DNA from: Loxodes magnus | Taxonomy: Eukaryota > Ciliophora > Karyorelictea > Loxodida > Loxodidae | Assembly (NCBI GenBank): GCA_946699065.1 | Contig: CAMPDV010000378.1 | Span: 1 to 64,000 of the forward strand | Reading direction: 5' to 3' | Length of the DNA stretch: 64,000 nucleotides | In this document: positions 1 to 11,461 of the stretch, in pieces | Numbering within the stretch: the first letter of the stretch is position 1 | Layout: the number at the start of each line of letters is the position of its first letter | The notes under the pieces: generated by a model | Told to the model about the DNA's origin: nothing | Seen by the model: only the letters and a program-made list of their open reading frames with translations | The model's database searches: none | Translations under genes and position numbers: made by a program

Positions 1-679
1 ATTGAACAAGGTTTATCAGTACTGAATAATTATATCAGTATTGAACAAGGTTTATCAGTACTGAATAATTATATCAGTATTGAACAAGGGTTTATCAGTA
101 CTGAATATTTATACCAGTATTGAACAAGGTTTATCAGTACTGAATAATTATACCAGTATTGAACAAGGTTTATCAGTACTGAATAATTATATCAGTATTG
201 AACAAGGTTTATCAGTACTGAATAATTATATCAGTATTGAACAAGGTTTATCAGTACTGAATAATTATACCAGTATTGAACAAGGTTTATCAGTACTGAA
301 TAATTATACCAGTATTGAACAAGGTTTATCAGTACTGAATAATTATATCAGTATTGAACAAGGTTTATCAGTACTGAATAATTATATCAGTATTGAACAA
401 GGTTTATCAGTACTGAATAATTATACCAGTATTGAACAAGGTTTATCAGTACTGAATAATTATACCAGTATTGAACAAGGTTTATCAGTACTGAATAATT
501 ATACCAGTATTGAACAAGGTTTATCAGTACTGAATAATTATACCAGTATTGAACAAGGTTTATCAGTACTGAATAATTATACCAGTATTGAACAAGGTTT
601 ATCAGTACTGAATAATTATACCAGTATTGAACAAGGTTTATCAGTACTGAATAATTTTATCAGTATCTGATAATTTTAT
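1..679 (+). repeat. 39-bp tandem array (about 17 units)
   Basis: About 17 head-to-tail units of 39 bp start at the window edge and decay at 650-700. Each unit is a dimer of about 20 + 19 bp built on CAGTATTGAAC and CAGTACTGAATAA. The core TTATCAGTACTGAATAA is a near-palindrome centred on CAGTACTG. Units differ mainly by ATATCAG versus ATACCAG, and the unit near 80-120 has an extra G. Degenerate singles of the same motif occur at 49710-49800 beside the same 3' stem-loop, so the array looks like an expanded internal repeat of that retroelement family. 39 is a multiple of 3, so the array is trivially open in frame; I do not regard it as coding. Confidence 0.9.
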
Positions 680-775
680 CAGTAACAAACATTCTTGTCA
701 GTATGAAACATTTTTTAAAGAGCTGCGCACCAACGAGAATGCTACGCGCTCTATAATAAAATTTATTTATTTATA
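680..775 (+). mobile_element. 3' end of short retroelement with terminal stem-loop
   Basis: After the array come two more CAGTA-type units, then a GC-rich stem-loop at 720-751 (GAGCTGCGCACC...ACGCGCTC) followed by CTATAATAAAATTTATTTATTT. The same block, in reverse, ends the element at 49651-50124, with matching sequence upstream of the hairpin. The hairpin has an outer GAGC/GCTC stem and an inner GCAC/GTGC-type stem around a loop containing AAYGAG. The position before an AT tail fits a reverse-transcriptase recognition site at a 3' end. The 5' end lies outside the window. Confidence 0.7.
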
Positions 776-1435
776 AATAATAATAAAATAAATATTAATT
801 ATAATAAAATAAGTAAAAATAGAAATAATAATAATACTTATAGTACTAATAGAAATAATTGTAATAAAAGAAAATAAATAATAATAATACTATTATAATA
901 TAATAAATATCAATAATTTTATCAATAATAATAAAATAATTCAAATTATACTAATAATGCTAATTATATTAAATAAAATAGTAATAATAAATATAAATAT
1001 AATAGTAATTCAAATAATAATAAAATATAATTTAATTATCTAAAAATAATTATTATTATATTTATATTATAATAAATAGAAATTATAATTGAAATAATAA
1101 TAATATTAACAATACCAATATTAATAAAAATAATATCATTTCAATAATAATACAAATAAATAACAATAATAATAATTAATATATTAAAATTAATTATTAA
1201 AGTAACTATATAATAAAAATAAAAATATTAAAACTAATAATTTAAAATATAAGAATAATAATAATATAAAAAATAATAATAGAACTAATAATATTACTAA
1301 TAATAATCAAAATATCAATAATAATAATGATAATATTAATAATATTAATAATAATAATAATAATAAATCAATTACTATAATAGTATTTTATAATATCATA
1401 AATAAAAATATAAATTATAACATAACATAATTTAT
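760..1435. repeat. AAT-type low-complexity region
   Basis: Nearly pure A+T built from AAT, ATA and TAATAA runs. No gene is visible. It lies between two retroelement ends and may be an expanded element tail or a microsatellite. Confidence 0.7.
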
Positions 1436-1439
1436 TTAC

Positions 1440-3350
1440 GTGGTGTCAACTTTATTTGATTTTCCACTAATCAAAAAGTTTAGATTTTCACAGAAAATCT
1501 TGCAAATAAGCTAGATTACTCAGATCGTCTTCAATCTCTTCTAAAAACATCAACTTGATCTTCCATCAACCCCATTCACTCTTAACTGAAATTTCTGAAT
1601 CTATTTATTTTAATAAATCATCTTAAATCAAATATGTTCTGCTTTTTATTTATGTCTTTCTATGCATCTGCATCTATCTTTTTTAAGCTACTGAGTCTGT
1701 TAATCTTTTTTTCCGCACATCTATGATTTTGCTAACATTGCTTTAGAATAGATCCAACGCTGACTGATTCAATTTTTGTTTCTTTTCTTTGATCAGTTAG
1801 TAATTAATCAATGTATGCTCTTTTGATCCTGTTCTGTAGTCTTTACCCGATAGTTTTTTAATATGGAAGAATTTCTGAAAAATAAACTATTTTTCTTTGA
1901 CAAGTAGATCTCTTATGAAATCTTTAATATCTTTATCAATTACCTCTTTTATTTTTACTTATAGTGAACGCACTAATTTCTAGAATCTATAGCTACCGAA
2001 GATTATTCTTCAATCCAAGATTTAAGAGGTAAATTTTATTATCCATCTTGCTAATATTAAGATTCGCTAAATTGGGCATTCGTGAATATCTTAATCCTAA
2101 TATTCATTACGTATATTTATGATTTGATTGACATCTTCCACTCCATTATTGTAAAATCTTCAATTTCCATTATCAATAAGGTATCTTTCATAAAGTGCTT
2201 AAGCATCTCCGCTGCAGCTAGCACGTAACCTAAAAAGATAGCATATTTCCTATTTTCGATGCTTATTAAACCTTATATAATTAGGAGGTCCTTATATAAA
2301 AAAATTCCACTCAGTAGCTTCTTAATCATGTGCATGTTTGCATATCTTACATTCTTTTCTATTGTTTAAACATTATTACGGAATTTTATGATTTCTTATA
2401 TTACTGTTTTTATTTCTTTATTATTCCATTGTTCTTGCATAATTATCTCATCTTCTAATTTAATTTATTCCAATGCTTTTCTTGAGTAACTTTCAAATGT
2501 AAAATTATTTCTCTTCGCTACTATACATATTCATCCATCTGCCGTTGATTCCTGATTTAGTAATAGTTTCCTCCTAAACATTAACATACGCTATCATAAA
2601 TAGAATTAAATTTTTACAAATTGTAGTTTATTTCTTAAAATTTCATTTTTTGAGCAAAAAGGCCCCATCTATAATTGCTCTCAGTGATCTTCGCTGTATA
2701 ATTTCTAGTTTATTTAGAATTTCTTACCCTATTATTTCTTCAATAAATGAAATACACTCACTTCCATACCCAAATATTTAGTTGACAAATAATTTTAATA
2801 TCAATGAGGCATTGTATGGGGTGATTCCTTTCTATATGATTAGTTTGCTCAGTATTAATGATTAATTTTTTTGATATTCTAAAATTCTTGATTCAAGATG
2901 CTTCTTATATGAAACATTTTCTTAAATTCTATGTCCTAGATATTTAATTCCCTTACTCTGCTTATATTCATATTTTTTAATGTCACCCCCCTCTTGATTT
3001 ATCACTGAGTTTCCATTTTATAGCATTCATTTGGTCTTTTCGGTAATTTGTATTTATATCTCTTAGATCAAAACTTTAATGCATCTACTATATCTTATAA
3101 GAGATCTGGTTGAACTAGAACTTATACCATCAGTGCTCCTACATATCTTTCTTCTATTGCATATTCTGCTTTCATTTAAATTTTCTAGGTTTCTCCTCCG
3201 ATATTGGAGTAAGCACATGAGTATTTTTCTGAGTCTGTTTCCGTTCTTCGTAGTTCTATTATATTCCAGGTCGCTAAGATTATTAAGAAAAAGTGTTAAG
3301 TGTAAGAAGACTGCCCCGAGATTTGCTTCTGGCTTCTTCTCCTTCTTCTA
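1440..3350 (-). mobile_element. 5'-truncated LINE ORF2 remnant (RT C-terminal half)
   Basis: With TAA/TAG = Gln and TGA = Trp, the minus strand from about 3140 to 2380 reads as the region just after the RT catalytic motif: QPDLLQDIVDALKF, then a KYLGHRI-like block, then IIQRRSLRAI. That order (YLG motif, then an R-R-x-L-R-A-I block) is typical of non-LTR RT C-termini. The copy at 16230-17095 is clearly homologous. Sequence down to 1440 is probably the C-terminal domain and 3' region but has several frame breaks. The endonuclease and most RT motifs are missing. Family placement beyond non-LTR is not claimed. Confidence 0.65.
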
Positions 3351-3359
3351 GAAGGTGGT

Positions 3360-3850
3360 ATAGAAACCCTTTTAAAACCTTTCCATTTTTTAAATTTATA
3401 AAATAGAAGGAGGAATATTAAATAAATTACAAAATAATTAAATTTTAAAATTTATACCTTTTACATTATTTTTTTCCAGGTTTAAATGTTTACATTACGT
3501 TTAAGAATTTTATGATCGTTTAAATTAAAAAATAAAACAAAATAAATATTTTAACAAAATAAAAAAAGCATAAAAATGAAATAGTAAGTTAATATATTTT
3601 TATAAAATAAAAAATGCAAAATAAAAGGTAAATTAAAAAGAAAATAATGCTAAAATTTAAAAAATACATGAAAAGTAAAAAATTATTTTATGTCACAGAA
3701 TTAAACTCTAAGTAATTTGATAAAATAAAATTAGAATTATATAAAATAAAAAAGTAAAGAAAAGAGATAAAAATGAAATTTAATAATGGATTTATCTTTT
3801 ATAGTATAAAAATAAAAAATAAATAAATAAATAAGTACAAATATTTGATA
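3360..3850. other. AT-rich spacer
   Basis: A-rich, low complexity, no recognisable gene, RNA or repeat end on either strand. Confidence 0.5.
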
Positions 3851-3924
3851 ATTAAAAAGATGGTGAGACTGGTTTCTTGACTAAACTTTTTGTTTTATGT
3901 CTAGGAACAGTTCCTTTCCTGTCG

Positions 3925-4060
3925 CTGAGAAGATCCCTGATTAGAGTAAATCTCAGCAAGTGAACAAAATCTTACTGGCTATCCACTAGCTGCTTGAAGT
4001 CTGTCACCCATAGTTATGGGGACTCACGTGACGGAGTATGTTGCTAAATGAATAAAGATC
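3925..4060 (+). other. GC-rich island with strong potential hairpins
   Basis: Roughly 45% G+C in a 20% background. It contains GCTGAGA...TCTCAGC (7-bp stem), a compact CCCATA-GT-TATGGG hairpin and outer GTCAC...GTGAC arms around 4000-4035. It resembles the GC-rich bodies of the SINE-like elements in this window, but I found no second copy. It could be a structured RNA, a retroelement 5' end or a conserved coding exon; the sequence does not decide. A long open frame starting at ATG 3860 runs through it. Confidence 0.35.
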
Positions 4061-5190
4061 CAATTATATAGGGAGACTTTTGAAAGAGATTAAAAATCTA
4101 AATAAATTAAATCGGGACTTATCAATATAAATTCAATATATGGTAAATAAAAGGCACATTATTAGTTTTCCTTGATTAGGATTTTTTTTATTTGTTCAAT
4201 AATGAAATATGAACTCAATAACATTAAAGCCTCTATAGATAGTTTTTCTAAAGAAGAAATATGAGATAATTAATTATGGTAACTTGCAAAATATTAAAAT
4301 GAGTTAAGTTAATAATTAATAGTATTAAATATATAAGCTTAAAAATAAAAACTAAACTTAAACTTAAAATTTAATGGTTAAGTATTATAAAGACTAAAGA
4401 AAGTTACTTATTAGATAAAAATAGCAAGATGTGCTTTGTAAAGTTCAAATTCAATATTTAAGGAATCTTGCTTTGTTGGTAAAAATAAAATGAGTACATT
4501 TTGTTTTTGCTTTGGAGACTTTGATAATAAAATTTAATTTTCCAATGTAAATTTTTAAAACTAAATAAGCATATGATAAGGAAATAATTTGCATTTATAA
4601 ACTCATAATTTTTCTTATAATTTCTAGTATGATTTAAAATAAATATACTACTACATTATGCACTCTAAGATATATATTAAAGGAAATTTTGAAACATACT
4701 TACAGATTTAGAGCATTGAAGTCCTACAAGATGCTATAGAAGGAATTCCAAGACTTTAGAAACTATGACACACTTAATCTCATAACCTATAATTAGAAGC
4801 ATATAAATCATAGTTTACATTTTAGAAGACAACTTTAGCAAATTGATTGGAGAATTAAATTTTTTTCATTCAAAGTTGTTTCAAAGAAGAATTTAAATTC
4901 TAGAACAAGGTGATGAATGGATGGAGGAACTGAATAACTATCTTGAGCATTTGGATAGGAATATAAAAGAATAAAAGAACTGTAAAAAGTTAATGAAGAA
5001 GAATAGAGAGTTGGGAGTTTCTAAAATATATTAATAATCTAAGAGAAATATGTCAAAAGTGTATTAAATATAATTAATTTTTAGATTATTAACTGAAACT
5101 TTATATAAATTATATTGAAAATATATATAAATAGAAATTTAAAACTATCTGCATAAACTAAATACTCTAAGCTATTATTTTAAATTACAT
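4060..5190 (+). other. Open frame of unclear origin upstream of RT remnant
   Basis: Plus strand, open if TAA/TAG/TGA are sense. Translation contains a CFGDFDN stretch near 4510 that may be a degraded GDFNA endonuclease motif, which would make this the 5' part of the LINE remnant that follows. The spacing to the RT motif at 5350 is much shorter than in the complete LINE at 39.5 kb, so a deletion would be required. No other domain is recognisable. Confidence 0.3.
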
Positions 5191-5860
5191 ATACTCTAAT
5201 AAATGGTACACTTTCAAGAAATTTATAATTTAGTAACGGAATATTGTAAGAGAGTTCATGTATTCAGTTCTAGTTATTGTCTCTATGATATTGTCGTTAG
5301 GTATTTAGATACTTATAAAAAAAGGTTTAGCTTTAAAATCTATTTACGAATATTTGTTACTAAAGCTTATGCAGAGGATTTGCTATTTATTTCTAATGAA
5401 GATCATATAAATTTGTTGACTAAAAACAATTTTTAAAATGTTTTGATAAGTAAATTGAACATTAATGATAGTCAGTGTGAGTAATATATGCTTTAGAACT
5501 AAGAATTAAAATAAAGAGGACATAATGTTAGCATAAGTTAGAACAATTAAGAAATTAAATGATCAAAGCAAGCAGATTACTTGGAATATACAATTCATGA
5601 AAACAAATATTATAAAATCTATTGCTAAGAAATATCGTAAAATTATAAGAAGTATGCTTATAAATCTATATTAAAACTGTCAAAATATTAGAATATAATT
5701 CCTTAAATAGTAAATAACTAGTACTTTATTAGGTATCATAAATATAAAAGAAATCTCTAAGCTATTAATTTTAAAATATATAAGAAGATATTCAAATAAA
5801 GAAATATTGAAATAAATTTTTAGTTTGATTATTGAATATTTGATATATAATTAGAAAACT
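5190..5860 (+). mobile_element. LINE ORF2 remnant, RT motif C region
   Basis: In one frame from 5203 the translation aligns by eye with the LINE at 41470-41930: YCLYDIVVRYLDT matches LLYCDIVIRYMES, AYAEDLLFIS matches GWADDLILLS (catalytic A-D-D changed to A-E-D), and LNINDSQCEQ matches LKINVTKSEC. YLEYTIHENK then matches YLGVILHQKK. Gln is encoded mainly by TAA/TAG and one Trp by TGA. The altered catalytic pair and missing endonuclease suggest a dead copy, although the frame runs about 200 codons without a shift. Confidence 0.7.
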
Positions 5861-6077
5861 TTTTATAGATAAGTTGGTTAATTTAATTTTTTATATCTAA
5901 GTAAGTTTTACAAATTCTTTCTTCTTTTATTGATAAATTTATTTTCTAGTAAATTTTAGTTTTTTCAATAATATTCTTTATTTTTTTATTTAAAACGACA
6001 TATAAGAAAAAATAAACCTCTCAAGCAAAATCTAATAACTCTTAGTTAAAAGAAATCAATGATCTCTATTTATTTAG

Positions 6078-6770
6078 ATGGAGAATGAAAATTTAGCGAA
6101 ATCTATTATTAAGTTAATCAATTAATTTTATTATTTAATAAACTATATGTTAATTTTGAAAAAGGAAAACTGAACTTAAACTCAAAAGAGATAGTTCTAA
6201 ATCCATCCCAGTAGCAAATTTAAGGGAAAATTTCATAGACAGAATAGAATGTAAAGGAAATTCAAAATTATCGAAAACATATGGAAGCCTAATAACTCAA
6301 TGACCCAATGGATATAGAAAAATCACTTCTAACATAGAGATTCGCTAATGTAGAATAATGGTATGTTGTTATTACAAAAACCAGGGCATAAAGCATGGAA
6401 TTGCAACATTTTTAATAAAAATAAAAGAAGTGGAAATAAAAATAACCATAAGATATAAATAAAATTTACTGTACAAGGAAAGATTAACTATATAGGAAAA
6501 AAATACCCTAATTAAGCTTAGAAGCCCTCTACATTTAATAATTAATCCTTAAAATCAATAGGAAATAATTAGGGCTAAATCTAACGGAAAAAATAAAAAA
6601 AAACTTTGAAATCATCCTGACTTATTGCATTGAAAACTCAGAAAATATGAAGTGCTTATTTATTTTCTTGCAATAAACTAATATGTGGTAAACCAAATAA
6701 AGATTACGCCACATATTCTGTTTTGTTTTGTTATGTTAATTTTAATTTTATGCTTTTAATTTAATGTTTC
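6078..6770 (+). mobile_element. gag-like LINE ORF1 remnant with zinc knuckle half
   Basis: The frame from ATG 6078 contains PGHKAWNC at 6381-6404, the second half of a CCHC knuckle. The first half (C-Y-Y, 6366-6377) is one base out of frame. Just upstream, in another frame, is NDPMDIE, a motif that also precedes the knuckle in the gag ORFs at 14.5, 22.5 and 62.7 kb. Gag/ORF1 proteins of LINEs bind the element RNA. Frame shifts mark it as degraded or mis-assembled. Confidence 0.6.
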
Positions 6771-6779
6771 ATTAAAGAA

Positions 6780-7455
6780 AAATTTTTATTTTAATAGTAA
6801 TAGTAGATAATAAACTTTATTTTCATTTTTTTCGATTAATTATGAAATAAAAGTTTAAGTTTAACTAAAGAAAATCATTTAAAATTGTTGATTTTTCCTT
6901 TTCCAAAAGTCTTGATGATTTTTAGATTATGTTGCACCATTAAATCAAATATATAAACCCAATCTTTTTTTTTATCAAATAACTGCTTTTTAAATGAAGG
7001 AGATTCTTAATTGGCTTGAAATAAGTTTTTTACTATATTGGCTATCTTCAGATGTACAAAGAGGCTTGATTATGATTTTTCATAATTTATTTTTACTTTT
7101 TTTGCAATTTTTTATATCTTCAATGGTTCTTTCGTATGACTTTTCATTCGAGAGAATTAATAAATAGTTATTCTTCTTTTTATTTCTTGATTAATTGTCT
7201 ATTTTTTTATAATATTTATATATATTTTGAATTAAATAGATGCAAACAATTTTTTAGGTACAGGAATGAGTTTAGGATTTTGCCTTTTATAGTTAGTTAA
7301 TTTTTAAATTTAGATTATTTATATGCTGAATTAATTGCTCCAAAACATCTTATTTTGTTATCTATATTGAGTAAATCCCAACCAAGGTATCATTTTTTAA
7401 TTAGGAGGATGTTTTTATGTGAATTGTTTCTTAGACGTCACTTGATATAATATAT
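6780..7455. other. AT-rich spacer
   Basis: No gene, RNA or element end that I can support. Confidence 0.4.
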
Positions 7456-7460
7456 AAAAA

Positions 7461-8264
7461 ATGTAAAATGTTCTGCTAAAGCCTTAGTATATAAATATCT
7501 GTCCTTTAATATCAGCTCAAGTAAAAAATTTAAATAAGCTTAGATAGTAGGTGAAATCTTTATTAGTATTTCAGTTAACTGGAGCAAATCAAGTACAGAT
7601 AATGATAGAAATCAGTGTCAAGAGACGATTAGAATCTATCTTATGATTCTTCTGTAAAAGAAAAATTATATGTTTTGAAAGGTATATGGAGGTAAATTAG
7701 TGCCACAGATTTATTTAGAAATATATTAAAAAAATGGAAAAAGGATTTAATCAAATAAAAATGCTATCTAAGAGAAAGATAATAAAAATGATTCTATCCA
7801 TATTAAGAGCTCCAAATATTATGGATGTATTGAGAAGATTTGAAAATTGTCAATATGAAGTTGTTTCAAGGTTTTAAAAAATAAATAAGTAGGATATAAG
7901 AATTTATGAATTAAGAAAGGAAAGAGGAATATGATTTCGAAATCTACTGTTTAATAAAAATCTTTGCAACTCTAATTAGTATTAAGCTTTTAGTGATGTT
8001 TTATTAATATATTATTAATATTGGTTTAATCAAAGGCTAAAATTATAATAATATAGTTTGCATAAATAGGAGCAATTATACAATTTAGATCGTTAAAAAA
8101 ATTTAAAAGTAAATAAACATTGGGCGTGAAGAATGACTCAAAACTTCCTGTTAGAAACTAAGGAAGGACAGAATAAAAGGAATTAAAGTGAAATGTTAAA
8201 AGATGGCAAATATTGAGCATATTTGCTGTGGTCATTTGTATCTGGAATGAAAGATTTTAAATGA
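7461..8264 (+). CDS. Hypothetical protein, 267 aa
   Basis: ATG 7461 to TGA 8262-8264 stays in one frame, reading TAA/TAG as Gln and internal TGA as Trp (for example in GIWFRN and KYWAYLLW). It is basic and rich in K, N, Q and I, with aromatic-rich segments near the C-terminus (WAYLLWSFVSGM) but no domain I recognise. If TGA is always stop, the ORF breaks into pieces. It lies 420 bp upstream of the RING-WD40 locus on the same strand. The true end is uncertain, since the frame continues about 85 codons past 8264 to the next TGA. Confidence 0.4.
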
Positions 8265-8681
8265 AAGAGATATATTAATTTATATTGTGATATTTTTAAT
8301 TTTTTTTAAGAGATAATTTACATAATATGTGTGTATACCTTCTCTAATATTTTTTAATTATAATATTTAAATTATAATATTATTTAAATAATTTTAGAAT
8401 ATTGCTAACTATTTAATTATTATTTAATATTATTTTTTTATATAATTAATGTATTAATATTTTAATTTTTATAAAGAGTTAGCATTTAATTAATTTTTAG
8501 TAAAAGTATTATTTTGTATTGAATTGTATATTTTTAATAAAATTTTTAATCATATAAAAAGATTATATTGTATAAAATAATAAATAAGTGATTATTATTT
8601 TTATTTTATTTATTTATAATTTTTATTTTTTTTAGATTTTAGAATTTTTAGGTTTTATTTTTTCAAAGATAATAATAAAAA

Positions 8682-10279
8682 ATGTCCTAGGCGTTAAAAT
8701 GTTAGTTTTGCCAGGAAGATTTTGATAGATAGGAGAGATTGCCAATGTATTACCTTGTAAGCATAATATATGTCATTCGTGTGCTCTCTATTAGTATTAG
8801 AATAATAAGAGTTTTCAGATGTATCTAGTAAGGTTGTTAATAGTTACATAATATACATCTTTCGAAGTTGTAGGAGGACAGTTAGTTGTAGAAGAAATTA
8901 GAGTAAAAATTTTTATTTGACATTATGTCCATTTTGAAAGATCAGGATGGTAGGGTTAAAGCGTTGCGAGGTTAGTTAATAGAGTAACAAGCAAATTTTT
9001 ATATAGTAGGTAGTGAAGCATATAAATGATTATGTGTTTAGGGATAGTATCACAATTTAGAGAGAGTTGGGATAGTTATCTAGGGTAATTGGGTAATAGT
9101 ATGATTAGTTAAGAATATTGTAAAGATAAATGAATTAGTAGGGAAATCAGTTATGGATTTAGTAGACAAGATATGATAATTTTGCGATGGAATAGAGGAT
9201 TTAATAGTTGGTGACTGATGCTTAAGTAGTTTTGTAGAAAAAATCTTAAGTAGCAGTTAAAAGTTTATGAGTAGTTGGATGTTTTGAATAATAATCTATC
9301 CTAGGTTAATTAAAGTTGTTTGAGCTATGAGAATTAGTTAAATATTTTGGGATAAAAAGTTTATAATCTTTAATAAGAGAAGGTTAATTTGGAAAATTAG
9401 ATATAGTATTTGCGGGTTAAAAATTAATAATAGTAGTAATAGGAGGTTAGATTAGTATCTTAGCCTTTCAGTTAATATTAGATAGTATATGATTAAAATT
9501 ATGGTAATTATTTAATATTTTAGATTAAGTATTGAGTGGTCATTCAAGTACAGTTTTATCGGTAGTTATATCTCACGACATGAAATGGATTATCTCAGGC
9601 GTCTGATGATGAAACAATAAAAATATGGAATTTCTAGGATGGGAACCCTCCAGAGAACTTTATAAGGTCATTCTGATTCAGTTTTATAAGTAGTTATATC
9701 TTAAAACATGAAATGGATTATCTCATCAAGTATTGATAAAACAATAAAAAATATGGAATTTCTAAGATGGAACCCTCCAGAGAACTTTATAAGGTCATTC
9801 TGATTCAGTTTTTATCAGTAGTTATATCTTAAAACATGAAATGGATTATCTCATCAAGTATTGATAAAACAATAAAAATATGGAACTTCTAGGATGGATC
9901 CCTCCAGAGAACATTAAAAGGTCATTCTGGTTATGTTTTATCGGTGGTTATATCTCACAACATGAATAGGATTTATCTCAGCCTCTTATGATAAAACAAT
10001 AAAGATATGGGACTTCTCAGCAGGTCTTTTGATTCGAACTATGGAAGGGCATTTAGGTGTTGTTTCAAGTATTTAGATTAGTGTTGATTCGAGTGTAATC
10101 TTTTCTGGATCTTATGATAGTACGATAAAGATATGGAATTTTAAAACGGCTGAGTGTATATAGACTTTATAGGGGCATGCAGATTAAATATTTTCAATAT
10201 CATCGAGTGGCTGATTGTAGATGGTTGGTATCTGGGGGATGGGACTTTTACGTTGAGGAGGTCGAAGATTGCGAGTTGA
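8682..10279 (+). pseudogene. RING finger - WD40 repeat protein, frameshifted
   Basis: ATG 8682 opens a RING finger: C-x2-C at 8700-8711, a one-base shift, then C-x-H-x2-C-x2-C (CKHNICHSC) at 8756-8782. A late C-P-F-[TGA] near 8930 is where the last Cys pair should be. A charged linker follows, then at least five WD40 blades from 9530 with GHSSTVLSVVIS, DETIKIWNF and similar blade endings, and TGA at 10277. RING proteins of this type are usually ubiquitin ligases with the propeller as substrate receptor (family knowledge). Blades near 9660-9890 are almost identical at DNA level, so they were duplicated or converted recently. Several frameshifts argue for a pseudogene unless they are assembly errors. 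All blade tryptophans here are TGG. Confidence 0.75.
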
Positions 10280-10427
10280 TTGAACATTAACATTCAGAAT
10301 TTTAATTTTTACGATTTAAGTTGATTATTTGGTTTGTTAAAGTCTATTTTGAATAATTATTCTATGAGTTTATAAGTTTTAAGGAATTTATTAACAACAT
10401 TACAATATAGGAAAATATGATTTGATT

Positions 10428-11010
10428 ATGTAGTAGGACCACCTCAACTACCTGAAATATAATAAAAATAGAAAAGAAGAAATATGTTACCTATTCAGAA
10501 TAAGAACGATATGTAATGGGAGCTAGGATTGCTTAAAAGAAAGACACCTAGTTATGACAAGGTCAATACTCTTTCCTGTAGCAATGAAAGAGAAAACGAA
10601 AGGGTATATCAGAGAAAAATGTTCAGAATACAAAGAAGGAAGATAATATTTTATATGAAATTTTAGAGCAATAGGAGTAGAGAGATAAGGAATGGAAATA
10701 TTTGATATATTATGAGGAACGGCCAAATTCGAGAAATTCATTATAACCTAAGAAGAGTAAAAAAGAGCTAAAGCCTAGCTTGATAATAAAAGATTATATC
10801 AAAAATATATTAGAAAAAAGGAAAAGAGGATATATTAGAAAAGAAAATTAAATGAAAAAAGAAATAGGAAAATACTATAGAGCAGGAAAAGGATAATTTT
10901 TATGAGTGTATAAAAGCTTGATCAAGAAGAAAAATATAAAAGATTTTCGAGACGGACTAAATAAAAAAAATAAGAGATAGATTTTTAAAAAGGGAATTTT
11001 TTAAAACGAT
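10428..11010 (+). CDS. Hypothetical protein, basic, end undefined
   Basis: From ATG 10428 one frame reads about 190 codons of charged, non-low-complexity sequence with segments such as RSILFPVAMKEKTKGYI and RQGMEIFDILWGTAKF, in which Trp is TGA twice. The C-terminal part is very basic (RKKEKRIYQKRKLNEKR). It starts 149 bp after the WD40 locus on the same strand. No TGA appears before 11300, where the sequence is AT-rich and shares a motif with 52.7 and 53.3 kb, so the real end is unknown. No family recognised. Confidence 0.4.
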
Positions 11011-11461
11011 TATGGAAAACGGAGAGTAATAAAGATACTTCCAAAGTTGCAAAAATATTAGAAGCCTTTTTTTTTGCTCTGAATTTTACACTACATGAAA
11101 ATTTTTGGACAGAACAAAGTTGGAAAAATTTAGGAGGTTTAAATAAAAATTATAAATTTTTTTTAAGAAACGTTTCAAAAAATGCAAATTTTTCATCAAA
11201 AAGAAATAAAATTTCTTTCTCTGAAATATTAACTATTCAAAAAAGAAGAAAACGTGATAAAATGCTAATTTTTCTATTATTTTTTTAGATTAAATTTAAA
11301 GAAATTAAAAAAAATTAATAAATATTGATTTAAATAATCCAATTAAATTAAATTAAATTAATAAGAAGGATAAACATATAAATATCTTTAATGAAAAAAT
11401 TTTTAAATTCTAAAAATATACTACGAAAAAATGATCAAATAAAAATACCCTTTATCTTATA

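Noticed and set aside
80..670. 196-aa protein made of a 13-residue repeat in the tandem array
   Set aside because: 39 is a multiple of 3, so any frame without a stop stays open; there is no start context or non-repeat domain, and the motif lies in the 3' part of a retroelement.
1..679. CRISPR array
   Set aside because: Units are directly adjacent with no variable spacers, and the genome is a ciliate's.
760..1435. Origin of replication or centromere-like AT tract
   Set aside because: Simple AAT-type repeats only; no iteron or palindrome, and similar AT tracts occur all over the window.
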